Source: Allocoprobacillus halotolerans
GTDB lineage: Bacteria; Bacillota_I; Bacilli_A; Erysipelotrichales; Coprobacillaceae
NCBI RefSeq assembly: GCF_024399475.1
Contig: NZ_CP101620.1
Span: forward strand, 1,469,608 to 1,533,607
Length of the DNA: 64,000 nucleotides
Direction: 5' to 3'
Positions 49,349 to 57,834 of the stretch are shown here, one piece after another (the stretch's first letter is position 1; every line of letters begins with the position of its first letter). The position numbers and the translations under genes are program-made. The notes beneath the pieces were generated by a model. The model saw only the letters and a program-made list of their open reading frames with translations, made no database searches and had not been told where the DNA came from.

Positions 49349-49690
49349 TCATATCGATACATCCTCATAGTTATATTGTTCAAATATACTTTTTATCGCG
49401 TATGCAATCCTTCTGCTTTCTAATTCATCATCTATATTATCATACACAGATTCCGTATTCCACATGATATCTGTTGGATATGCCAGTGGTATAAATCTAT
49501 CCTGGTTTTTTCTTATGATTTTATCGTAGTAATGTATAAACAATTCCCATTCCCCCGCTATTACGTGCATCTGACACCTATATATACTTTTTTCTGTTTT
49601 TATGTTAAATGTATAATATGGTCTGATTTCTATGCAGTCGATCTCCCCAACCTGTTTTTTATTTTCTCTATCTTTATATATATAATCCAT
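49349..49690 (-). CDS. Transposon-encoded hypothetical protein
   Basis: 113 residues, soluble, acidic; includes CIEIRPYYTFNIKTEKSIYR and SRRIAYAIKSIFEQY. The ATG is six bases from the ATPase stop, after AGGATAGGAAAG, so it is the last gene of the transposon operon. No family recognised. By position it could be a target-choice or accessory factor. Confidence 0.6.
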   Translation of the reverse strand: MDYIYKDRENKKQVGEIDCIEIRPYYTFNIKTEKSIYRCQMHVIAGEWELFIHYYDKIIRKNQDRFIPLAYPTDIMWNTESVYDNIDDELESRRIAYAIKSIFEQYNYEDVSI

Positions 49691-49695
49691 CTTTC

Positions 49696-50502
49696 CTATC
49701 CTATCATTAATTCCTTGCCTGCTTCCATGATCAGTTCGCTATCAATGATATCCTTTTTATAATGCATTCCTAATATCAGGCTCTTACTGATGATCTGATT
49801 GAGTATCCTGACGGAGGTATTCATCAGTGTATAAAGTGTATGATAGCTTTCTTTTGTAAACAGGTCTGTTCGGCAACCGACCGATTCCAAACGTGATTCC
49901 ACATAATTTTTTACTTCTTCTTCATTGAATCCTGTAAACGTATAATTCATATTGATACGTTGTCTAAATGGTTCCAGGACTTTAAGTCGCAGTGTTCTTA
50001 TAAATTCATTCTGCCCTACGAATATCAGTGTACAGTAATCTTTTGAATCATAATCAAAATTCATAAGCATGATGAATTCTCTAAGCACTTCTTTTCTGAG
50101 AAATTGTGCTTCATCTATCGCTATAATGACTTCCATTTTGTTTTCTACTGTCAATCTTCTCAGTTCATCCTGGATAGCTTGAAACATCTTCGACTTTTTT
50201 GTCATCTCTTCAAGCCCCAGTGCATCATTAAGCATTCTGTAAAAATCTATGGCTGTAATCGTTGTCATACAGATATAGATTACTACATATCGATTGGGGT
50301 TGAGAGATTCCAATGTTTTTCTCAGACATGTGGTCTTTCCCATCCCAGGATTGCTTAAAAATACACCGATTCCTCTTGATTTGATGATAAATTCCAATCG
50401 GTTCGTCATCTGTTTAAAATCATTAGATTCATATAATGTTTTAATCATTGTATCTTTAGTAAATGGATTTCTGTCCATTCCGTAATACGTTGTCATTTCC
50501 AT
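49696..50502 (-). CDS. AAA ATPase, TnsC/TniB/ExeA-like
   Basis: 268 residues. Begins with the ExeA-type YYGMDRNPFTKD, then Walker A GVFLSNPGMGKTTCLRKTL, Walker B MEVIIAIDEAQFLRKEVL, sensor-like TLIFVGQNEF and an arginine-finger region LEPFRQRINMNYTFTGF. TnsC/TniB/MuB-type ATPases bind target DNA and recruit the transposase. Its start overlaps the transposase end by about 47 bases; GAGGAG lies upstream. Confidence 0.85.
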   Translation of the reverse strand: MEMTTYYGMDRNPFTKDTMIKTLYESNDFKQMTNRLEFIIKSRGIGVFLSNPGMGKTTCLRKTLESLNPNRYVVIYICMTTITAIDFYRMLNDALGLEEMTKKSKMFQAIQDELRRLTVENKMEVIIAIDEAQFLRKEVLREFIMLMNFDYDSKDYCTLIFVGQNEFIRTLRLKVLEPFRQRINMNYTFTGFNEEEVKNYVESRLESVGCRTDLFTKESYHTLYTLMNTSVRILNQIISKSLILGMHYKKDIIDSELIMEAGKELMIG

Positions 50503-51796
50503 TAATAAATAATCTCCTCTCTTCTTGTCCTTCCGTTTTCAACCTTATCTGTCCTACTGATTGGAACTTTCTTTTTTCGGATATATCATACAGATAGGTA
50601 TTTTCAAAAGTTCTTGGATCATATCGAATGATTACCCTCATCCCGATATAAATGGACGGAACATCAAATAAAACATTTTCAATCAATACGGTTGAATCTC
50701 CATTTACCTTACGTGTCGTTTCATGCATGAACACATCGTCAAGCCAGGCTCTGTATTCAACGGATGATTTATTGGATAGCTGACATACCTCCACGTCCTT
50801 CATATCGTACATGTATCTTTCCAATGGAGTGTGATTGTCGTGAATGTCATCCTTCAGTGAAGAATGAGGGGTACGGTTATATTCGTTAATCCAACTTTTT
50901 AATCTCATATTGAGCTCGGTCAATGAATGATAATGGCTTCCATGATCCCCATTCATCCATCTCATCTTGATGGTAGAAAAGAACCTTTCAATAACGGCCT
51001 TTCCTTCCGGTGAATAAGGTGGATTGTAGATGATTTTTGTGCCCAGCCTTGCTTCTATCTCCTTGGTGCTTTTATTTTTGTAGCTTGATCCATTGTCAAG
51101 GATGATCATCTTACTTCTCCCATATCTTAGTACTGCATCATGCCATACCTTCTGAAAATTAACGGCATTATCATTAAAAAAGAATTCAGCACCAACTATC
51201 ATTCTTGAATGATTATCGATGATGGCAATCAGATAAGTTTTTCTGTACTCACCGGCTTCATCAAAAATATAAAAGGTATGACAGGTATCCGCTTCATATC
51301 CATCACATGAATGAGCAAATTCCCATGTACGTCTTTCTTTTGTGACAGGTTTTGACCCATGACGCAATCCTGAATTTTTAATGTACCTCTGAACAGTATC
51401 TACCGATACATCACCTACGTTGAGGAGCCCCTTTTCAATCATTCTTTCATAGATCATGACGCCTGTCACTTTAGGGAATTCCTTGATCATATCGCTAATA
51501 AAATCTTTATGGCGATTGTCCAGCTTCCTGACTCTTCCGGCATCCAGACGATCTTTAGGCATCAGTTCATCAAATCCACAATTTCTATAAATATAAAGCC
51601 AATTCTTTAAAGTTACAGCAGAAAACTTTCTTCTGGTACCATCGGGCCAATCGACCTCATTCTTGGAAACACGCCTAAAATAGGCTTCAGCGGATATATC
51701 CGTAAATGTAGCCGAAACGACAGGTGCAATAAGTGAAAATTTGACCTGTGCAACGAGTTTTCTGTACTCGTAACGATCAGTATTCTGTTTGTTCAT
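50456..51796 (-). CDS. DDE transposase, TnsB/TniA/Mu-like
   Basis: 446 residues. N-terminal HTH segments (TLKNWLYIYRNCGFDELMPK), then an rve core with D in CDGYEADTCHTFYIFDE, D in RSKMIILDNGSSYKNKS and E in SPEGKAVIERFFSTIKMRW. A C-terminal Mu-type beta-barrel follows (VLFDVPSIYIGMRVIIRYDP). This is the layout of TnsB, TniA and MuA, distinct from IS481 or IS21. A GGGAGG site precedes the ATG. Works with the AAA ATPase next to it. Confidence 0.88.
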   Translation of the reverse strand: MNKQNTDRYEYRKLVAQVKFSLIAPVVSATFTDISAEAYFRRVSKNEVDWPDGTRRKFSAVTLKNWLYIYRNCGFDELMPKDRLDAGRVRKLDNRHKDFISDMIKEFPKVTGVMIYERMIEKGLLNVGDVSVDTVQRYIKNSGLRHGSKPVTKERRTWEFAHSCDGYEADTCHTFYIFDEAGEYRKTYLIAIIDNHSRMIVGAEFFFNDNAVNFQKVWHDAVLRYGRSKMIILDNGSSYKNKSTKEIEARLGTKIIYNPPYSPEGKAVIERFFSTIKMRWMNGDHGSHYHSLTELNMRLKSWINEYNRTPHSSLKDDIHDNHTPLERYMYDMKDVEVCQLSNKSSVEYRAWLDDVFMHETTRKVNGDSTVLIENVLFDVPSIYIGMRVIIRYDPRTFENTYLYDISEKRKFQSVGQIRLKTEGQEERRLFINGNDNVLRNGQKSIY

Positions 51797-51885
51797 AACT
51801 TTTTACCTCCCAAAAAAGTATAGAACAGTGAAAATGATAAAGATATTTCCATCTTATTTATTTTTATATTCTAATGATCATCATT

Positions 51886-52512
51886 TCACGAAGGAGCAAA
51901 TAATTTGCGGTCATATTGAAATAAAGCATGGGAACTCAAATCGTAGATATCATTCATGACATCCTCATAAAGATAAATCATTGAAACAAAAAAAGACATG
52001 CGGTAACTGTTTCTAAGCTGCATATAGTAGCGTAGATAGCACATGTATTTTTTGATCCATCTGTAGATTGTAGAAATAGATATTCCATATTTATTTGAAA
52101 CATCATTTACAGTCAATGAAGAATAAAATTTATCAAAAAGGACAGATAATATAAAAGGAATAGAATATTGGCAATGAGGCACAATGAAAAGATGAGGAAG
52201 GACAGCATGAAAATGTTTGCAGTTTTCACAGTAAAGCACGGGAATCGAAACAGTTTCCTCAACAACGGCATTATCACGGAAAGTAATAAAATAGCGATCA
52301 TAAGAGATAAAGAATTTAAAATTAGGTGACTTACATATATGATCATCATGGATATGAAACGCAGAGAGTTCCAGATGATTTAATAAAAAGGTTTCGAGAA
52401 GCTGAAATTCACTAGCAGAGAGAGAATGGTTAAAATTAATAGGACAAGTTTGAAAAATATGCTTGATTAAAACAGAAAATGATTGTACCATAGTAGCGGG
52501 TGGATTCATCAA
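51886..52512 (-). CDS. DUF6431-like transposon protein, zinc knuckle plus HTH
   Basis: 208 residues. VLYCENCKHFHAVLPHLFIV is a Cys-knuckle region with a further HC pair, followed by an HTH (SLTVNDVSNKYGISISTIYR with WIKKYMCYL). I associate this pattern with DUF6431 proteins of Firmicute transposons, from memory. First gene of the transposon operon; possibly a target or regulatory factor, by inference. Confidence 0.65.
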   Translation of the reverse strand: MMNPPATMVQSFSVLIKHIFQTCPINFNHSLSASEFQLLETFLLNHLELSAFHIHDDHICKSPNFKFFISYDRYFITFRDNAVVEETVSIPVLYCENCKHFHAVLPHLFIVPHCQYSIPFILSVLFDKFYSSLTVNDVSNKYGISISTIYRWIKKYMCYLRYYMQLRNSYRMSFFVSMIYLYEDVMNDIYDLSSHALFQYDRKLFAPS

Positions 52513-52645
52513 AGATGAACCCAGGAGAAAAGATGAGATTGAGCCTGCAAAACTGAACCTATCTTTTCTCTTTTTCCTTTCTTAAGATTAAAAAAATCAG
52601 TCAAAATAAATAACACATAGAATATTATAAATCAAAAAACAGATA

Positions 52646-52717
52646 AAGGATATAAGAACTGCGGTTTCTAACGGCAAATCTTATATCCTTTTGATTATAT
52701 TAATCTGCGGTTTTTCA
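52646..52717 (-). repeat. Right-end paired transposase sites and hairpin
   Basis: On the minus strand, R1 AACCGCAGATTAATATAATC (from 52712) and R2 AAACCGCAGTTCTTATATCC (from 52666), about 47 bases apart and inverted relative to L1/L2. Between them AAGGATATAAGA and TCTTATATCCTT form a 12-bp stem. Confidence 0.65.
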
Positions 52718-52725
52718 TCTAAATT

Positions 52726-54019
52726 GATTTTGTAGAGTTTTCGGTTTAACAATGAAGTTATTCCTCAATTGAGAGGTGCCACTCATTTTTCTTATAATCA
52801 GCTTCTAGACGGTCTTGCATTCATGGGCAATGATTACGGCAAGTTCATCGAGATTTTTAATGAGCAGATGAAGAAAGTCTATAATATCAATACTTCAAGG
52901 ACTTATTTTGATTGTACCAATTTCTATTTTGAAATCGATAAAGAAGATAATTTTAGACGAAAGGGTCCATCAAAAGAAAATAGAAAAGACCCTATTGTGA
53001 GTTTAGGGCTATTGCTTGATGCCAATCAAATCCCTATTGGCATGAAGCTGTTTCCTGGTAATGAAAGTGAAAAGCCAGTCTTAAGAGATGTGATTCAGGC
53101 TCTTAAAAAGAAAAACCAAATTTCAGGAAAAACTATACATGTAGCTGACAAGGGATTGAACTGCACTCAAAACATTGCTTTTTCTAAAGAAAATGGAGAT
53201 GGCTATTTATTCTCCAAATCTGTCAAGACTCTCCCTGAAAAAGAAAAGATATGGGTATTGTTGAATAATGAAGACTGGAAAGAAATAAAAAATGATAATG
53301 GTACATTATTATACAGATATAAGTCATGCATTGACAAATTTCCTTATCATATAGAAATTGACGGGAAAAAGAAGACTATATATTTTACTGAGAAACGAGT
53401 AGTGACTTATAATCCAAAGCTTGCATCTAAAAAAAGATATGAAATCAGCAAACAGGTTGAAAAGGCAAGAAGCCTATGTTACAGTCAGGCAAAAAGAGCC
53501 GAATATGGAGATCTAGGAAAATACGTTAATTTCACTAATGAAAATGGAGAAAAAGCAAAGGCAACAATCAATGAAGACATCATAGAAAAAGAACTTGAAC
53601 TGGCAGGTTATAATTTATTGATCACATCAGAAACAAATATGAAGTCAACAGACATCTACAATACCTATCACAATTTATGGAGGATAGAAGAATCATTTAG
53701 AATAATGAAATCCGATTTGGATGCCAGACCAGTATTCCTTCAAAAAGAAAACAGTATAAAGGGACATTTTTTGATATGTTACCTGGCAGTATTATTGGAA
53801 AGAATATTCCAATTCAAAATCTTGAACAATAAATATAGTACACAGGAAATTATGAAATTTGTAAAAAGTTTTAAGATAGTCAAGGGAGAAAGTAAATATA
53901 TCAACGTAACAACATCAAGCAAGTTCATAAAAGACTTTGAACAAATGACAAAATTACCGTTAACAAATTATTACTTGACAGAAAGGCAAGTAAAACAAAT
54001 ATTCAGGTACAAAATATAA
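52726..54019 (+). pseudogene. IS1634-type transposase, C-terminal part
   Basis: Resumes at DFVEF and needs one T fewer near 52740 to read RFNNEVIPQLRGATHFSYNQ. It then shows the DDE core: D in RTYFDCTNFYFEID, D in GKTIHVADKGLNC, E in NLWRIEESFRIMKSDLDARP. The rest is open to 54019. Together with the N-terminal part it makes a full IS1634-type transposase that is now disrupted. Confidence 0.88.
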
Positions 54020-54104
54020 AAAAGCAGTAGCAATCACTTAAAAGATTACTACTGTTTTTCAATGAAAGTCTCACTATATTTTAATGTTGGATACCAAAGT
54101 CAGG

Positions 54105-54360
54105 TAGTATAAAAAGAGTACGCTTCTTCATATTCATCACCCTTTTTAACATAACATAGAGATATGAATAAGTTGTGTAAATATTTATCTTTTTTAGAAA
54201 AAATAGAGTTTCATTTTATGTTGATAATAAGAAATTTTATCTTTGCTTTTTATAAGAGGTTAGATATAATAGGAACAATAGGTGATGCATAATGAAAATA
54301 TTAATAAGTGATGTAGATGGAACATTGATTCATCATGATCAAAATATAAGTGATGAAAAC
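54105..54360. repeat. 256-bp direct repeat, right copy
   Basis: Partner of 48378-48633. It gives the HAD gene a full copy of its promoter region and 5' end on this side of the insertion, so the gene survives intact. Confidence 0.92.
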
Positions 54361-55080
54361 ATACGATATATGAAAGAACTTCAAAAGCAGGGGCATCAAA
54401 TTGCTTTGTGTACAGGAAGAAATCGTTTTGAAATGCAATGGATTTTAGATGCAATTGATTTTCCTTATGATTATTTGATATTGAACAATGGAGCACAGAT
54501 TGTGGATAAAAACCATCATGTTCTTTATGAAAAATATCTTGATGGAGATGTAGGAAAAGCTGTATTAGATTATTTATCAAATTTTGAAGAATTGGCTTTC
54601 TTTTATAGTGATGGCAAAGTTAGCTATGGCTATGAAAATGGACATTGCATGGAACGTATGACAAAAGAACAAAAACCACAAGATGGTATGCTTTGTGATA
54701 GGTATCAGCTATCATCATGTTTTGAAATTATATCTTTTCATCAAAAGAATTATGAAATGGATATAACACGTCCTTGTTTTGAATATATTGAAAAACATTG
54801 GAAAGAACAATTAAGTATTTATTATAATTTGCATTGTGTAGATATAGTGGCTAAAGGGTGTTCTAAAGGAAATGCACTACTGTGGCTTTGTCAATATTTA
54901 GGTGTTAAGGATGATGATGTTTATGCTATAGGAGATTCTTACAACGATCTATCGATGTTGGAAAAAGCTAGAAATAGCTATACATTTGATTATGCACATC
55001 AGGATATAAAATTATTGATAACACAACATGTTCATTATGTTTATGAAGTGATTCAAGAAATGTTAGGAGGAAAAATATGA
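54292..55080 (+). CDS. Cof-type HAD phosphatase
   Basis: 262 residues. ISDVDGTLIHHDQNISDENI (motif I), ALCTGRNRFEMQ (II), VAKGCSKGNALLWLCQYLG (III) and AIGDSYNDLSMLEKARNSY (IV). First gene of an operon with hisC (ATGA overlap). Intact only because the IS1634-type insertion duplicated its first 69 bases plus the upstream region. Substrate unknown; position before hisC could hint at histidinol-phosphate, but HAD-IIB enzymes are not the usual histidinol phosphatases. Confidence 0.9.
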   Translation: MKILISDVDGTLIHHDQNISDENIRYMKELQKQGHQIALCTGRNRFEMQWILDAIDFPYDYLILNNGAQIVDKNHHVLYEKYLDGDVGKAVLDYLSNFEELAFFYSDGKVSYGYENGHCMERMTKEQKPQDGMLCDRYQLSSCFEIISFHQKNYEMDITRPCFEYIEKHWKEQLSIYYNLHCVDIVAKGCSKGNALLWLCQYLGVKDDDVYAIGDSYNDLSMLEKARNSYTFDYAHQDIKLLITQHVHYVYEVIQEMLGGKI

Positions 55081-56132
55081 GCTGGCAAGATAAATTAAGA
55101 AAAGTTGAACCTTATCAGGCAGGGGAACAACCACGCATTCAAAACTTAATTAAATTAAATACTAATGAAAATCCTTATGATCCAGGTGAAAAAGTTAAAA
55201 AGGCTATTCAGGACTTTGATTCATCACGTTTATCTCTTTACCCACGACCTGATGCCGATGAATTAAGAAAGGCTCTAGCAGAATATCATCACATCAATGA
55301 AAACCAAGTTTTTATTGGAAATGGTTCAGATGAAGTTTTGGCACTTATCTTTTTAACGTGTTTTAATGGGCATGAACCAGTTCTATTTCCTGATATCAGT
55401 TATTCTTTTTACCCAGTTTACTGTGAATTATATCAAATTCCCTATCAGAAAGTTCCATTAAATGAAAGTTTTGAAATTGTTAAAACAGATTACTATCAAC
55501 CTAATTCAGGAATCATATTTCCTAATCCAAATGCACCTACAGGAATATGTGTCTCTTTAGATTTCATTGAAGATATTTTAAGACATAATCAAGACAGTAT
55601 TGTGGTAATTGACGAGGCTTATATTGATTTTGGTGGAGAAAGTGCTGTGACTTTGATTGAGCGTTATCCTAATCTATTGATTACCCAGACTTTTTCTAAA
55701 TATCGTTCATTAGCGGGTATACGTTTAGGTGTCGCTTTAGGAAGTCAAGAAGTTATTTCTAAATTATATGATGTGAAAAATTCATTTAATTCTTATCCAA
55801 TTGATAGTTTAGCTCAAGTTATTGGACTGGCAAGTATGGAAGATAGTGATTATATTTATCAAAATGCGATAAAAGTGATTGAAACAAGAGAATATACAAA
55901 AAAAGCACTGAAGGATTTAGGCTTTGTTATGCCGAATTCTAAAGCAAACTTTATTTTTGTAAAACATCCTGATTATGATGCTCAAAAACTTTTTGAACAG
56001 TTAAGAGAAAAAGGAATATTGGTACGTTATTTTAATCAACCAAGAATTCATCAATATTTAAGAATTACAATTGGTACACCTCAACAAATGGAAACATTGA
56101 TTCAAGAAGTGAAAAATATTTTACAAGCATAA
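55077..56132 (+). CDS. hisC: Histidinol-phosphate aminotransferase-like enzyme
   Basis: 351 residues, fold-type I PLP aminotransferase of the HisC group. LIKLNTNENPYDPGEKVKKA, FIGNGSDEVLALIF, IIFPNPNAPTGICVSL, VVIDEAYIDFG, and the PLP Lys in ITQTFSKYRSLAGIRLGVAL. The usual SKSRSLAG is here SKYRSLAG. No other his genes are in the window, so it may serve histidine synthesis or act on aromatic amino acids. Confidence 0.88.
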   Translation: MSWQDKLRKVEPYQAGEQPRIQNLIKLNTNENPYDPGEKVKKAIQDFDSSRLSLYPRPDADELRKALAEYHHINENQVFIGNGSDEVLALIFLTCFNGHEPVLFPDISYSFYPVYCELYQIPYQKVPLNESFEIVKTDYYQPNSGIIFPNPNAPTGICVSLDFIEDILRHNQDSIVVIDEAYIDFGGESAVTLIERYPNLLITQTFSKYRSLAGIRLGVALGSQEVISKLYDVKNSFNSYPIDSLAQVIGLASMEDSDYIYQNAIKVIETREYTKKALKDLGFVMPNSKANFIFVKHPDYDAQKLFEQLREKGILVRYFNQPRIHQYLRITIGTPQQMETLIQEVKNILQA

Positions 56133-56182
56133 CAGTATAGGCTTTTTGATGATTGTGTTATAATGCCTATAAAGGAGATTAT

Positions 56183-56836
56183 ATGAAAAAAGATTTTGCA
56201 GTTATTTTTGATTTAGATGGAACTTTATTAAATACGGATTTGTTGATTAGAAAATCTTTTGAACATGTGTTTCATCATTATAAACCTGATTATCAAATCA
56301 GTGAAGAAGAACATTTGTCCTTTTTAGGACCAGCTTTAAAAGAAACGTTTTCAAGATATTTTCCAGAGGATATGATTGATGAATTGATTGATTATTATCG
56401 TGATTATAATCATCAACATCATCAAACTTATGTAACGATTTATCCTCATATTCAAGAAACTTTGAAAATTTTAAAAGAAAAAGGTTATCCTTTAGCTGTA
56501 GTCACAACAAAATATCGTCATGCGGCTTTGATAGGCTTAGATTTATTTGCGCTTACACCTTATTTTGATATGATTTTAGGAATGGATGATGTTGAAAATG
56601 TTAAACCTCATCCTGAAGGAATTTTAAAGGTGATGCAAAGTTTAGGTTGTCAAAAAGGTCTTTATATTGGTGATAATGTGACTGATATGAAAGCTGGACA
56701 AAATGCTGGTATTTATTGTGCAGGTGTCAAATGGACACCAAAGGGCTATCAGGCAATGCAGGATTTACATCCTGACTTGATGATTGATGATATGTTAGAA
56801 ATAATTGAATTTATTGAAAGGAAGAATGAAGAATGA
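56183..56836 (+). CDS. PpaX/Gph-type HAD phosphatase
   Basis: 217 residues from ATG 56183 after AAAGGAG. HAD subfamily IA with an alpha-helical cap: VIFDLDGTLLNTDLL, LAVVTTKYRHAALIGL, and YIGDNVTDMKAGQNAG. This is the pyrophosphatase PpaX / phosphoglycolate phosphatase group. Overlaps trxB by four bases. Confidence 0.87.
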   Translation: MKKDFAVIFDLDGTLLNTDLLIRKSFEHVFHHYKPDYQISEEEHLSFLGPALKETFSRYFPEDMIDELIDYYRDYNHQHHQTYVTIYPHIQETLKILKEKGYPLAVVTTKYRHAALIGLDLFALTPYFDMILGMDDVENVKPHPEGILKVMQSLGCQKGLYIGDNVTDMKAGQNAGIYCAGVKWTPKGYQAMQDLHPDLMIDDMLEIIEFIERKNEE

Positions 56837-57735
56837 TTGATTTAATTGTGGTTGGAGCTGGACCAGCTGGGTTAACAGCGGCTTTATATGCATCTCGTGC
56901 AGGTGCGAGTGTACTTGTTTTAGATGGTGGAGCACCGGGTGGAAAAATGAATTTAACGGCTGAAATAGAAAACTATCCTGGTTTAATAACGAAAGGACCA
57001 GAACTGGCTTATGCTATGTATGAACAATGCTTATCTTTTGGTGCTAAATATGAATATGGAGAAGTATCACGTATTGAACATCATGATGATCATCAAATTG
57101 TTTATGTGGGAGATCAGGCATATGATGCACGTTATGTTTTCATTGCGACAGGAACAAAGGAACGTCATATGGGTATTCCTCATGAAGAAGAAATGAGTGG
57201 ACGAGGTGTGTCTTATTGTGCTGTTTGTGATGGACCATTCTTTAAAAACAAAGATGTTTGTGTGATTGGTGGTGGGAACAGTGCCATTGAAGAAGCTATT
57301 TATTTAAGTGATATTGTCGCAAAGGTTCATGTGATTGTGCGTCGTGATGTCTTACGTGCTGATCAATATTTAGTTAATAAATTACAAACAAAAGAGAATA
57401 TTGAAATGCATTATTTAAAGAAGCCTCATGAAGTTCTTGTGGATAATCAAAAAGTGGCTGGACTAGTTGTCGAAGATTCAAAGACTGGTGAGCTTTCAAC
57501 CATTGCAGCACAGGGAATTTTCCCATTTATTGGTTTGGATCCTATCACAGAGTTTGTGAAAGATTTAGGAATTATAAATGACAAAGGATATATTGAAGTG
57601 GATGCTAATCAAGAAACAAAAGTTGCTGGTATTTTTGCAGGAGGAGATGTTGTAGATAAACAATTGCGACAAGTTGTGACAGCTGCAAATGATGGGGCTG
57701 TGGCTGGTCAATATATTGCGTCTTTATTAAAATAA
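56833..57735 (+). CDS. trxB: Thioredoxin reductase-like flavoprotein
   Basis: 300 residues. FAD site VVGAGPAGLTAALYASRAGA, redox pair in VSYCAVCDGPFFKNKDV (CAVC), NADPH site VIGGGNSAIEEAIYL, and IFAGGDVVDKQLRQVVTAAN near the C-terminus. Uses NADPH to reduce thioredoxin. APGGKMNLTAEIENYPG is the flavin-binding loop. Followed by a terminator. Confidence 0.93.
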   Translation: MIDLIVVGAGPAGLTAALYASRAGASVLVLDGGAPGGKMNLTAEIENYPGLITKGPELAYAMYEQCLSFGAKYEYGEVSRIEHHDDHQIVYVGDQAYDARYVFIATGTKERHMGIPHEEEMSGRGVSYCAVCDGPFFKNKDVCVIGGGNSAIEEAIYLSDIVAKVHVIVRRDVLRADQYLVNKLQTKENIEMHYLKKPHEVLVDNQKVAGLVVEDSKTGELSTIAAQGIFPFIGLDPITEFVKDLGIINDKGYIEVDANQETKVAGIFAGGDVVDKQLRQVVTAANDGAVAGQYIASLLK

Positions 57736-57739
57736 TATT

Positions 57740-57771
57740 GAAAGGGAAAAGGCGAATCTTTTCTCTTTTTT
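57740..57771 (+). terminator. Terminator after trxB
   Basis: AAAGGGAAAAG and CTTTTCTCTTT arms, loop GCGAAT, then TTT. Confidence 0.75.
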
Positions 57772-57834
57772 CATAAAAAGAGTACACTTATAATGTGGTT
57801 TTTGGTATATTATAAAAAGAAGAGGGTGAGTTTT

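Larger units (their letters stand above)
49244..52725 (-). mobile_element. Tn7/Mu-like four-gene transposon
   Basis: About 3.48 kb inserted in the IS1634-type transposase. All four genes read leftward: DUF6431-like protein, DDE transposase with Mu-type C-terminus, AAA ATPase, and a small protein. Each end carries two copies of a CCGCAGATTA-like site about 45-47 bases apart, in inverted orientation. This is the end design of TnsB/TniA-type elements. The exact tips and target duplication could not be fixed. Removing the insertion rejoins HKFCDNV to DFVEF in the transposase. Confidence 0.75.
48634..54104 (+). mobile_element. IS1634-type element carrying a second transposon
   Basis: Ends CCGTCTTTAGGAGTTCTCAC (left) and GTTGGATACCAAAGTCAGG (right) give weak inverted repeats (CCGTCTTT against CCTGACTTT). 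The transposase gene is split into 48797-49243 and 52726-54019 by a 3.5-kb insertion. Total 5471 bp between 256-bp direct repeats. IS1634 is known for long, variable target duplications. Confidence 0.88.

Noticed and set aside
54105-54131. A second copy of the gene at 47967
   Set aside because: Only its first 27 bases are present, within the 256-bp target duplication.
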